From Streptomyces sp. CoH27 (GTDB lineage: Bacteria > Actinomycetota > Actinomycetes > Streptomycetales > Streptomycetaceae): 59,192 nucleotides of DNA. The notes under the pieces are model-generated. The model saw only the letters and a list, made by a program, of their open reading frames with translations, was not told the DNA's origin and ran no database searches. Position 1 is the first letter of the stretch, and every line of letters starts with the position of its first letter. The position numbers were made by a program, and so were the translations under genes. The stretch lies in NCBI RefSeq assembly GCF_020181035.1, contig NZ_JAIQYY010000034.1:1-59192 (forward strand). Reading direction: 5' to 3'. Of this stretch, positions 17,169-24,155 are shown piece by piece.

Positions 17169-17602
17169 GGCGCCTCGCCCCTCCCGCGTGCCAGGCGCAG
17201 GGCCTCGGCCACCGCGCGCTCCACCAGATCAGGCATACGCTCCCCGGCTTGTACCCGGACCTCCGAGGCCCTGCGGTCTCCGGCGGCTCGCAGGGCGTCC
17301 GCCTCGCGCCGTGCAGCGCGGAGGAGGGGTTCGGCGGTCTGTCGCCTCACCTCCGGGGCCTGCTCACGGGCGGCCAGCACGAGACGTGCCGCCTCGCGCT
17401 CGGCGTTCTGCCGGAGGGCCTGTGCCGCCTCGTCCGCAGCGGCCCGGATGCGGGTTGCGTCCCTCTGTACGTCTGCCAACCGCGCGAGGGTGGGTTCCAG
17501 TTCGGCGGCGCGCTCGACTGTACGGTCGGGGGGCACGCCGGTGGCGGACGCTCCCGGCGTGCCCGCCGGGCGGAACCGCTCCAGAAAGTCCCGCAGGCTC
17601 AT
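17165..17602 (-). CDS. V/A-type ATPase subunit G/H-like (peripheral stalk)
   Basis: A 145-residue Ala/Arg/Glu-rich protein, predicted as one long coiled coil from about 25 to 135, with LLRAARREADALRAAGDRR as an example. That is the pattern of G/H peripheral-stalk subunits (AhaH/NtpF type), although the usual length is about 100-110. It is the first gene of the operon, overlapping subunit C by 4 bp. Together with E it would form the stator. The 168-bp region upstream is shared with a divergent CBS-BON gene and contains a dormancy-box palindrome. Confidence 0.78.
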   Translation of the reverse strand: MSLRDFLERFRPAGTPGASATGVPPDRTVERAAELEPTLARLADVQRDATRIRAAADEAAQALRQNAEREAARLVLAAREQAPEVRRQTAEPLLRAARREADALRAAGDRRASEVRVQAGERMPDLVERAVAEALRLARGRGEAP

Positions 17603-17690
17603 CGGCCGGCCTCCTGCCAGTCGGCGCTCCCTTTAGTTTCACCGTTCCCGTTCCGCCCCGCACCGGATAGGCCGTCATACCGTCGCACCA

Positions 17691-17704
17691 GGGCCGTTCG
17701 GCTC
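17691..17704 (-). promoter_or_regulatory. Dormancy-box palindrome 2 (V-ATPase operon / CBS gene)
   Basis: GGGCCGTTCGGCTC, one base from symmetric arms. The centre is 95 bp upstream of the first V-ATPase gene and 72 bp upstream of the divergent CBS-BON gene. Same pattern as the other sites in the window, so both operons may be co-regulated with the dormancy genes. Confidence 0.5.
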
Positions 17705-17769
17705 TTGGCGTCGGTGAGGGGAGCGGGAGACTGGGACAGCAGACGACTCGACGGAGTCCGGAGGCCATC

Positions 17770-18645
17770 GTGAACACGCACGAGAACTTCTCCACACAGG
17801 CCGACGCCCGACGGTCCCAGCCCTCCCGCCGCTGGAGCCCCGGCGAGGAGAAGCGGCAGGAGATGCTGGTCCGCTACCTGGGCGCCGTCGCCGCGGCTGC
17901 CGCAACACACTCCGGCACCCAGGCCGCGCCGGCCGCCGCCCAGGGCCCTGCCCGCCCGGCACCTTCAACCGTCTCCCCCACACAAGAGGCTTCACCGCCC
18001 GAGACCGGGCTCCCGCTGGTGCGGGACGTGATGGACGTGCCTGCCGCTTCCCTCCGCGAAGACCTGCCGTACCGCGACATCGCCCGCCTGCTGGCACGCG
18101 AACACGTGGGTGCCGTCCCCGTCGTGGACACCGAGGACCACGTGCTCGGCGTCGTCTCGGAGTCCGACCTGCTGGCGAAGGTCGCCTTCGAGGCGTCCGG
18201 CCACCGGCCCGGACACATCGGCTGGCTACGCGAACGCCGGCTGCACGGCAAGGCCCGCGGCGAGACCGCCGCCGACCTCATGACGAGCCCCGCGATCACC
18301 GTGCTACCGGGTGCGACGGTCGCCGAGGCCGCCTGGCTCGCCGCGCTGTCCCGGCTCAAGCGGATGCCTGTCACCGACCACGACGGCCGTCTGGTCGGCG
18401 TCGTGCGCCGCAATGCGCTGTTGCAGGCCCTCATCAGGGACGATGCCGGAATCCGTGCGGAGGTCGAGACCAGGATCGAGGCTCTCTGCCCGCCGGGCGG
18501 GCGGGGCATCGTAGAGGTGGCCGTCCACGACGGCATCGTGGAGCTGACCGGACGGGTGCCGGCCGCGACCATGGACAGGCTGGTGGCCGAGGTCGAGGGG
18601 ATCGCCGACGTCGTCGAGGTGAAGAACCTCCTCACGACAGGCTGA
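17770..18645 (+). CDS. CBS-CBS-BON protein with N-terminal tail
   Basis: A 291-residue protein. It has an Ala/Pro-rich low-complexity N-terminus (about 1-80), two CBS motifs (about 85-145 and 165-230; MTSPAITVLPGATVAEAAW in the second), and a C-terminal BON domain (about 230-290; VAVHDGIVELTGRVPAATMD). CBS pairs sense adenine nucleotides; BON domains are usually phospholipid- or envelope-binding, but no signal peptide is visible here. GTG at 17770 follows GGAGG. It is divergent from the V-ATPase operon and convergent with the broken response regulator, overlapping its end by 14 bp. Confidence 0.92.
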   Translation: MNTHENFSTQADARRSQPSRRWSPGEEKRQEMLVRYLGAVAAAAATHSGTQAAPAAAQGPARPAPSTVSPTQEASPPETGLPLVRDVMDVPAASLREDLPYRDIARLLAREHVGAVPVVDTEDHVLGVVSESDLLAKVAFEASGHRPGHIGWLRERRLHGKARGETAADLMTSPAITVLPGATVAEAAWLAALSRLKRMPVTDHDGRLVGVVRRNALLQALIRDDAGIRAEVETRIEALCPPGGRGIVEVAVHDGIVELTGRVPAATMDRLVAEVEGIADVVEVKNLLTTG

Positions 18646-19091
18646 CCTCGGGCGCCCTCAGGCGTGCCGCCACGGAGTCGTGCTGGTCCAGGTGGGTCGC
18701 GAGGACGGCCGCCTGGACCTGGCGCTGTACGCCCAGCTTGGCCAGCATCCGCGAGATGTGGTTCTTCACAGTCTTCTCCGACAGGTACAGCTTCTTGCCG
18801 ATCTCGCGGTTGGTGAGACCGTCGCCGATCAAGGCGAGGACATCCCTCTCGCGTGGTGTCAGACCGGCCAGCTCGGGCGGCAGCGACGGTGTCTCGGCCG
18901 GGTCGGCCCGCAGGGAGTGCATGAGACGGGCCGTGGTCGCGGGGTCGAGCATCGACTGCCCGGAGGCGACGGTGCGGACTGCGGAGACAAGGTCGGAACC
19001 CTTGATCTGCTTCAGCACGTAACCGGAAGCGCCGGCCATGATGGCGTCCAGCAGGGCGTCCGTCGTCGAACGAGGTCAGCATCGGACACGC
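18632..19091 (-). pseudogene. DevR/OsdR-like response regulator, C-terminal half
   Basis: This half gives LTSFDD, then after a frameshift (about 19057-19066) ALLDAIMAGASGYVLKQIKG, the end of the receiver domain. A LuxR-type HTH follows (LTPRERDVLALIGDGLTNREIGKKL, with VKNHISRMLAKLGVQ as recognition helix). These are signatures of the NarL/FixJ regulator DevR/DosR (OsdR in S. coelicolor). The N-terminal half lies at 20134-20394, on the far side of an inserted IS630-derived cassette. Joining the two flanks at the insertion point restores MPELACxMLTSFDD. An internal start such as 19039 could give only a receiver-less DNA-binding fragment. Confidence 0.88.
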
Positions 19092-19093
19092 TG

Positions 19094-19120
19094 GTGCTGT
19101 GACCGGGAAGGTTCACCGGG
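19094..19120 (+). repeat. Left terminal inverted repeat of the IS630 cassette
   Basis: It begins GTGCTGTGACCGGGAAGG and matches the reverse complement of 20107-20133 at 24 of 27 positions. Confidence 0.75.
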
Positions 19121-19177
19121 TTGGTGATTAGGGCGGTTGGATGGGCGGTGACGTCGGTTCCGATCGCTGGAGGTGTG

Positions 19178-19471
19178 GTGGCCGAGCCTGTGCGGGTGCG
19201 CAGACTGACCGATCAGGAAGGGCAGAAGCTGCAACAGATCGTGCGCCGGGGAAGTACCAACTCGGTGCGCTACCGGCGAGCAATGATGTTGCTGGCGTCG
19301 GCGGGCGGGAACCGGGTGCTGGTGATCGCGCAGCTGGTGCAGGCCGACGAGGACACCGTCCGGAATGTGATCTACCGGTTCAACGAGATCGGCCTGGCCT
19401 GTCTGGGCGCCCGCATCCGCAGCGAGAAGGGCATCCGCTGGGGCGGACGTGCCAGATGCCCGGCGGCGTGA
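19178..19471 (+). pseudogene. IS630-family transposase, N-terminal fragment
   Basis: About 97 residues with the IS630 N-terminal HTH region: RRLTDQEGQKLQQIVRRGST, RYRRAMMLLASAGGNRV, and DEDTVRNVIYRFNEIGL. The family normally continues with the DDE domain. Here homology stops after GLACLG and a short unrelated tail leads to a stop. GTG at 19178 is preceded by a GGAGG-like sequence. With no catalytic domain it is inactive; the element would depend on a transposase elsewhere. Confidence 0.82.
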
Positions 19472-19526
19472 AGGATCGACAACCAGCCCAGCCCACTCCC
19501 ACCACACGGACCGCCAGGAGCTCTGC

Positions 19527-20096
19527 ATGGACCATAAGGACGTCGACGCCGCCCTAGCAGAGATGCTGCAGGTGCTCGGCCCCCATACCGCCGAGGACTG
19601 GACAGTACCGGCTGGGCCGCTCGAATGGACCTGCTGGCAAACAGCAGCCCACATCGGCCACGACCTGCTGGCCTACGCAGCGCAGCTGGCAGCACAGCCC
19701 ACCGACACCTACCTTCCCATCGACCTGAACGTTCGCCCCACTGCCTCTCCGGCCGAAGTGCTCCAGGCCGTCACCGCCTGCGGCGGACTGCTCAGCAGCG
19801 CCCTGGCCACAGCCAACCCGACCCTGAGGGCCTGGCACTGGGGCCCGTGCGACCCCGAAGGGTTCGCCGCGATGGGCGTCGCCGAAACCCTGCTGCACAC
19901 CTACGACATCACGCAGGGACTGTCCGTGGACTGGCTGCCACCAGCACCGCTGAGCGCAGCAGTACTCAACCGGCTCTTCCCCACCGCCCCTCCCGGAGAC
20001 CCCACCCCGGTACTCCTCTGGTGCACCGGCCGCGGAGAACTCGACGGTCTCCCTCGCCAAACCTCATGGAGGTGGGAAGCAGCACGACCCGACTGA
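19527..20096 (+). CDS. DinB / maleylpyruvate isomerase-like protein (cassette passenger)
   Basis: A 189-residue protein of the DinB four-helix-bundle superfamily, the group of mycothiol-dependent enzymes and unknowns. Seen: an early VDAALAEMLQVLGP, EWTCWQTAAHIGHDLLAYA with the family's typical W..xxxxHxxxD metal-site His (about residue 46), and later MGVAETLLHTYDITQGL with another conserved His and Asp (about 130). Start 19527 is chosen for CAGGAG 6 nt upstream. It lies wholly between the transposase fragment and the right inverted repeat, so it travels with the cassette. Its substrate is unknown. Confidence 0.8.
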   Translation: MDHKDVDAALAEMLQVLGPHTAEDWTVPAGPLEWTCWQTAAHIGHDLLAYAAQLAAQPTDTYLPIDLNVRPTASPAEVLQAVTACGGLLSSALATANPTLRAWHWGPCDPEGFAAMGVAETLLHTYDITQGLSVDWLPPAPLSAAVLNRLFPTAPPGDPTPVLLWCTGRGELDGLPRQTSWRWEAARPD

Positions 20097-20106
20097 TCGA
20101 GCTGAC

Positions 20107-20133
20107 CCCGGCGAACGTTCCCGGTCAGAGCAC
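20107..20133 (-). repeat. Right terminal inverted repeat of the IS630 cassette
   Basis: Read on the minus strand it begins GTGCTCTGACCGGGAACG and pairs with 19094-19120 (three mismatches in 27). It lies 10 bp after the DinB-like stop. Confidence 0.75.
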
Positions 20134-20394
20134 TAGCTCCGGCATCCGGCTGCGCAGCTCCCGGCAGACCGAGATGCCGTCCCGCTCCGGCAGTCGCACG
20201 TCGAGCACGGCGACGTGCGGGCGCAGGGCGGGGGCGCGGGTGAGCGCGTGCTCGGCGGTGTCCGCGTCACCGACCACGCAGATGTCCGGTTCGGCGTTCA
20301 GCGGGTCGGCCAGGCCGCGTCGTACGATCTCGTGGTCGTCGAGCAGGAACACCCAGATCGGATCCTGTGCCGTGAAGGTGCGTGACTCGGTCAT
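20125..20394 (-). pseudogene. DevR/OsdR-like response regulator, N-terminal half
   Basis: The 89-residue frame holds the first part of a receiver domain: the acidic pair in FLLDDHEIVRRGL, the phosphoacceptor Asp in VAVLDVRLPERDG, and the helix CRELRSRMPEL. Homology ends exactly at the cassette junction (about 20134); the last residues and stop come from the cassette. The HTH output domain is on the other side (18632-19091). It lies directly downstream of a CBS-BON gene on the same strand. No histidine kinase is present in the window. Any product would be a receiver fragment without DNA binding. Confidence 0.88.
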
Positions 20395-20471
20395 GACAGC
20401 CTCCTCTCGTTCCCTGGGTAACGGACAGGCTGTCCACGACGCCGATCATTCCTCCGCGGGGGCCGTAGGGA

Positions 20472-21146
20472 CTAGGACTGACCCGTCCCGCTCACTCCAT
20501 GGTCGTCGCGCACGAGGTCGAACCGCACGTCCACCACACCTTCCACGGCCCGCACCAGCCGCGCGGCCACCGGTACCAGGGCGGTGTCGCGGATCCGGCC
20601 CGTCAGCGTGGCGACTCCGTCCTCGACCTCGACCTGGACGGCCGAGGACGACAGCGGGAAGAGGTACGACACGATCTCGCGGCGCACCTCCTCGGCAATG
20701 TCCTCGTCGTCACGCAGGAAGACCCTCAGCAGGTCGGCGCGGCTGACGATGCCCTCCAACAGACCGGTCTCGTTGACAACGGGCAGCCTCTTGACTCCCT
20801 CGCGCGCCATGATCCGTGCGGCCTCGGCGAGGGTGGCGTTCGCCCGCACCGTGACGGCGGGCGACGACATGAGTTCCCCCGCGGTGAGGGCGCCAGCCTT
20901 CGCCACGTCGACCGGCTGACGCAGCTGGAGGTAACCCGCGTCGGGGGCGTCGCGGAGTTCCTCCGTGGGCAGCAGGTCGGCCTCGGAGACCACGCCAACC
21001 ACCTGGCCCTCGCCCTCGATCACGGGAAGGGCGCTGACCCGCCAGTCCTGCATCAGGTCCACGATCTCCTTGAAGGGGGCTCGCCGTCCGACGGCGGCGA
21101 CCGTGTGGGTCATGACATCGCTGACGATGCGCGAGGTGCCGTACAT
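20472..21146 (-). CDS. CBS-CBS-BON protein
   Basis: A 224-residue protein: CBS1 (about 1-60, VSDVMTHTVAAVGRRAPFKE), CBS2 (about 90-150, MSSPAVTVRANATLAEAA), and BON (about 155-215, VQVEVEDGVATLTGRIRD). It has no membrane segment or signal peptide. It is closely related to those at 32697 and 34472. It shares a 188-bp divergent promoter region with the Usp pair, in which a dormancy-box palindrome lies 76 bp from its start. It may be co-transcribed with the broken response regulator. Nucleotide sensing is inferred from the CBS family. Confidence 0.92.
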   Translation of the reverse strand: MYGTSRIVSDVMTHTVAAVGRRAPFKEIVDLMQDWRVSALPVIEGEGQVVGVVSEADLLPTEELRDAPDAGYLQLRQPVDVAKAGALTAGELMSSPAVTVRANATLAEAARIMAREGVKRLPVVNETGLLEGIVSRADLLRVFLRDDEDIAEEVRREIVSYLFPLSSSAVQVEVEDGVATLTGRIRDTALVPVAARLVRAVEGVVDVRFDLVRDDHGVSGTGQS

Positions 21147-21215
21147 GGTGAACTCCGTGAGATCTGCGACTGCCAGTCCGATTTCAGCATGTCTGTTGCC
21201 TTCGGAACGGGCCAG

Positions 21216-21229
21216 GGGCCACCAGTCCC
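21216..21229 (+). promoter_or_regulatory. Dormancy-box palindrome 3 (CBS-BON / Usp divergent)
   Basis: GGGCCACCAGTCCC, or GGGACTGGTGGCCC on the other strand; flanking A/T extend it to AGGG...CCCT. It is 76 bp from the CBS-BON start and 112 bp from the Usp start. The GGGACT half also resembles the mycobacterial DosR box half-site. Confidence 0.55.
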
Positions 21230-21334
21230 TGTACCGGGCCGGTCGGTCTCACACAGGGGACGTGCGGCCCCTGACCCCGTGAGTGCGGCGTCAGCATGCT
21301 GGAAGCGGATTCCTTGTCCCGGGAGGTGGAGACC

Positions 21335-22240
21335 ATGACCCGAACCGTCACGGTAGGCCTCGACGGCTCGCCGGAGAGCCGGGCCGCCGCTGAGTGGGCG
21401 GCGCGTGAAGCGCAGCTGCGTGGTCTGCCGCTGAAGATCGTCCACGTCTTCGAGCCGTTGCCCGCTCATGTGGCCCAGGCCCCGCTGCTGGGGGCCGAGA
21501 CGGTGCAGCAGTGGAGCGAGGAGGTTCCCCGTGAGGCCGCCGCGGGGCTGCGGCTGCGCCATCCCGGGGTGGAGGTGCTCACCGATCGGCTCAGCGGGAA
21601 CCCTGCGCAGGCCCTGACCGAGGCGGCGGACGTCGCCGAGCTGATGGTGTTGGGTTCACGTGGCTTCGGGGCGGTCGGCGGGTTCGCGGTCGGGTCGGTC
21701 AGCCTGGCCGTCCTCGCGCATGCCGAACGTCCCGTGGTGCTGGTCAGGGCCGGAGAGCAGGCCGCTGACGAGCACAAGACGGACCCGGTGGGCATACCGT
21801 CCGCCGCGACGCCCTTCCGGCCCGTCGTCCTTGGTCTCGACACCGCCTCCCCGGACGAGACACTGCTGGAGTTCGCCTTCGACTCCGCCGTACGTCGGAA
21901 CGCGTCCCTGCGGGTCGTGCACGCCTGGCCCGAGCCGCCCACCGCCTTCTACCGCTTCTACGGCGACGCCGAGCTGTACGGCACGCTCGTTCACGAGCAG
22001 GCCAAGGTCCTTACCGAGGTGCTGCGCTCCTGGCGGCAGAAGTTCCCGGGGGTGGAGGTGATCGAGTCGAGCCGGTGCGGCAGCGCCGCGCAGGTCCTCG
22101 TCGACGCCGCCCGGGAGTCCTCCCTGGTCGTCGTCGGCCGGCGCATGCGCACCAGCCCCCTCGGCGCCCACATCGGACACGTCGCACACGCCGTCCTGCA
22201 CCACGTCGTGGCCCCGGTCGCCGTGGTTCCGCACGACTGA
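21335..22240 (+). CDS. Universal stress protein, tandem UspA domains
   Basis: A 301-residue protein with two Usp domains (about 1-145 and 160-301). Domain 1 has a complete nucleotide-binding signature, GSRGFGAVGGFAVGSVS. In domain 2 the motif is degraded to GRRMRTSPLGAHIGH, so only the first may bind ATP. ATG 21335 is chosen for GGGAGG 8 nt upstream and the family start MTRTVTVGLDGSPES. It is followed after 24 bp by a second Usp gene, so the two probably form an operon. The divergent promoter carries a dormancy-box site. Confidence 0.93.
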   Translation: MTRTVTVGLDGSPESRAAAEWAAREAQLRGLPLKIVHVFEPLPAHVAQAPLLGAETVQQWSEEVPREAAAGLRLRHPGVEVLTDRLSGNPAQALTEAADVAELMVLGSRGFGAVGGFAVGSVSLAVLAHAERPVVLVRAGEQAADEHKTDPVGIPSAATPFRPVVLGLDTASPDETLLEFAFDSAVRRNASLRVVHAWPEPPTAFYRFYGDAELYGTLVHEQAKVLTEVLRSWRQKFPGVEVIESSRCGSAAQVLVDAARESSLVVVGRRMRTSPLGAHIGHVAHAVLHHVVAPVAVVPHD

Positions 22241-22264
22241 TCCTTCGAAAGAGCGGTGAGCGCG

Positions 22265-23137
22265 ATGGACCGTCCGATCGTCGTCGGTGTCGACGGCTCC
22301 GAGCCCAGTCTGCGCGCCGTTGACTGGGCGGCTGACGAGGCCTCCCTACGCGGGGCACCGCTCCGCCTCGTGTACGCCTCTCTCTGGGAGCGGTACGAAG
22401 GCGGGCTGCTCGCGCAGGAACTCGGCAAGCCGCTGGAGAAGGTGATGGCCCGGGACGTGCTCGGCACCGCCGAACTGCGCGCCGAGCGGCGCCGACCGGG
22501 CCTGAAGGTCACCAGCAGCGTGCTGCCCGAGGAGGCGGTGGTCGGGCTCGTCCGCGAGAGCTGCACCGCCCTTGCCGTCGTTCTGGGCTGTCGGGGCCGT
22601 AGCGGGGCGGCCGAGACGCTCCTCGGTTCGGTCAGCCTGGCGGTCGCCGGGCGTGCGCACTGCCCGGTGATCGTGCTGCGCGGCAGCCACGACAACCGGG
22701 CCCTCCCCGGGGCCCGGGGCCGGATTGTCCTCGGGGTAGGCGACAAGCCGAGGGCCTCGGCCGCCCTGCGGTTCGCCGTCGAGGAAGCAACCCTGCGCGG
22801 CGTGCCCTTGGAAGCCGTACGTGCCTGGCGGCACCCCGGGCACGCGACCACCGGACACCCCTTGATCGCCGGGCAGCCGGCGCATCTGGAACAGCGGCAG
22901 GCGGCCGAACTGCTGGAGGAAGCCCTGCGCGACGTGCCGGCCGACCTGAAGACGGACCACCGCGCCGTCGAGGGCCACGCCCGCGACGCTCTGCTCGCCG
23001 CGTCCTACGAGGCCGATCTCCTCGTCGTCGGCACCCGGCGCCGCCACGGCCACTTCGGCTTCCAACTCGGCTGCGCTGCCCACGGGGTGCTGCACCACGC
23101 GGCCTGCCCGGTGGCCGTCGTACCCGAACCCTCCTGA
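22265..23137 (+). CDS. Universal stress protein, tandem UspA domains
   Basis: A 290-residue Usp tandem protein, second gene of the pair. Domain 1 ends with GCRGRSGAAETLLGSVS (intact signature) and domain 2 with GTRRRHGHFGFQLGCAAH (last Ser/Thr replaced by Cys). The start is ATG 22265, with GGTGAG 5 nt upstream; GTG 22256 in the same frame is possible. It is similar enough to its neighbour to be an old tandem duplication. No terminator is evident after the stop. Confidence 0.93.
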   Translation: MDRPIVVGVDGSEPSLRAVDWAADEASLRGAPLRLVYASLWERYEGGLLAQELGKPLEKVMARDVLGTAELRAERRRPGLKVTSSVLPEEAVVGLVRESCTALAVVLGCRGRSGAAETLLGSVSLAVAGRAHCPVIVLRGSHDNRALPGARGRIVLGVGDKPRASAALRFAVEEATLRGVPLEAVRAWRHPGHATTGHPLIAGQPAHLEQRQAAELLEEALRDVPADLKTDHRAVEGHARDALLAASYEADLLVVGTRRRHGHFGFQLGCAAHGVLHHAACPVAVVPEPS

Positions 23138-23371
23138 CAGCCCAGGCAAAGAGACCTCGGAGGCGACGAATTCCCGTACCTATCGGCCGCTTTCACCGAT
23201 CGGGCGATGAATTCGAGTAGGCGACTCGTTCCCGTGGTGCTACGAAGAGTCACCACCCCGCGGAACCGGGCTTGGCGCAGCACGAGCTTGCGCGAGGTCA
23301 GCGTCCAGTAGCCGCAGCGGTACGGAAGTGGTCCATCGTGCGTCGCAGGGCTCGGTATGCCGTTGTCAGGG

Positions 23372-23647
23372 TCAGTGACAATGCCGGGTGATCCACCTGG
23401 CGCCGCGGTTGGCCGCGTACCAGCGACGACGCAGGCGCGCCGACAGTGTCGAGGGCGTGTCAAGGCGGATGACGCATGGGGGGCAGGGGCACTCGGTGGC
23501 ACGGACGAGGTCCTGCGCGCGGAGGTGCAGTTCTTCCAGCAGACTCGGCGCCGGCTCGGCTGTGGCGGTCACGCGCTGGTAGGCGGCTTCTGCCGCGGCC
23601 CAGGACTGGGCCAGACGCATCATCGACAGGGAGGTGGGGTGGTTCAT
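23372..23647 (-). CDS. Small hypothetical protein with CPCPPC motif
   Basis: A 91-residue frame beginning MNHPTSLSMMRLAQSWAAAE; not recognised. GGAGGAGGC directly before the ATG at 23647 is a strong ribosome binding site and the main reason to believe it. It has an amphipathic helical N-terminus and a TECPCPPCV motif near residue 55 that could bind a metal. The upstream 166 bp are shared with the divergent hypothetical gene at 23814. No function can be assigned. Confidence 0.45.
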   Translation of the reverse strand: MNHPTSLSMMRLAQSWAAAEAAYQRVTATAEPAPSLLEELHLRAQDLVRATECPCPPCVIRLDTPSTLSARLRRRWYAANRGARWITRHCH

Positions 23648-23813
23648 GCCTCCTCCGGAGACGTGCTGAGTGGGCTGGCTCCGCATTGCCCGCCCTGCCC
23701 ACTCGTCCCACGTGAGGTGGGTCACCGCCCGGTGAATTCGGCAGGTCGCACACCTAGCATGAGGCGATTGGTGAGCCTTTTAGCCTATTTCGATCGGCGA
23801 GGGGATGGGTCGG

Positions 23814-24137
23814 ATGGTGTGGTCGGTAGCCGCCGACGACGTCCGCGTGGCAGCGGTGCGTCAGACGCTGGCGCCCTATGCGTGGCGATCGCTCCGCCTC
23901 GATGCGCTGTGCCGCCGCGCGGTGGCGGCGATGGACGGCGTCGACGTGAACCGCACCCGCTTTCCCGACGCCGAGGAGCGGACGGCCGCGCTGATCGCCG
24001 GTCTGGCCGGCAGCAGGTGGCGGTCGCACACGGTCGAGGCCCTGAGCCGCCGGCTCGTCAGCGCGGCGGATGCGTGGCGCCAGGAGCAGGCATGGCTCGA
24101 CATCCAGCTCGGCCTGCTCCTGGACGACGCCGACTGA
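23814..24137 (+). CDS. Hypothetical protein
   Basis: A 107-residue frame with no recognised domain. It is helical and Arg/Ala-rich (VAAVRQTLAPYAWRSLRLDAL, then TVEALSRRLVSAADAWRQEQ) and ends with acidic LLLDDAD. ATG 23814 has GAGGGG 8 nt upstream; the in-frame ATG at 23805 sits too close to that site. It ends 18 bp before the arylsulfatase end, convergent. The gene call rests on the ribosome binding site and third-position GC bias. Confidence 0.5.
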   Translation: MVWSVAADDVRVAAVRQTLAPYAWRSLRLDALCRRAVAAMDGVDVNRTRFPDAEERTAALIAGLAGSRWRSHTVEALSRRLVSAADAWRQEQAWLDIQLGLLLDDAD

Positions 24138-24155
24138 GCCACCGCCGCCTCCGCC

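Larger units (their letters stand above)
19092..20135 (+). mobile_element. IS630-derived cassette carrying a DinB-like gene
   Basis: About 1.04 kb inserted inside the response regulator. It has 27-bp terminal inverted repeats with three mismatches. The target looks like a TA dinucleotide: CTAG at the right junction and a probably mutated CTGG at the left, as expected for IS630/Tc1-type elements. Inside are only the first third of an IS630 transposase and a complete DinB-like gene in place of the catalytic part. It is therefore a non-autonomous mobile cassette with a passenger gene. Confidence 0.75.
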
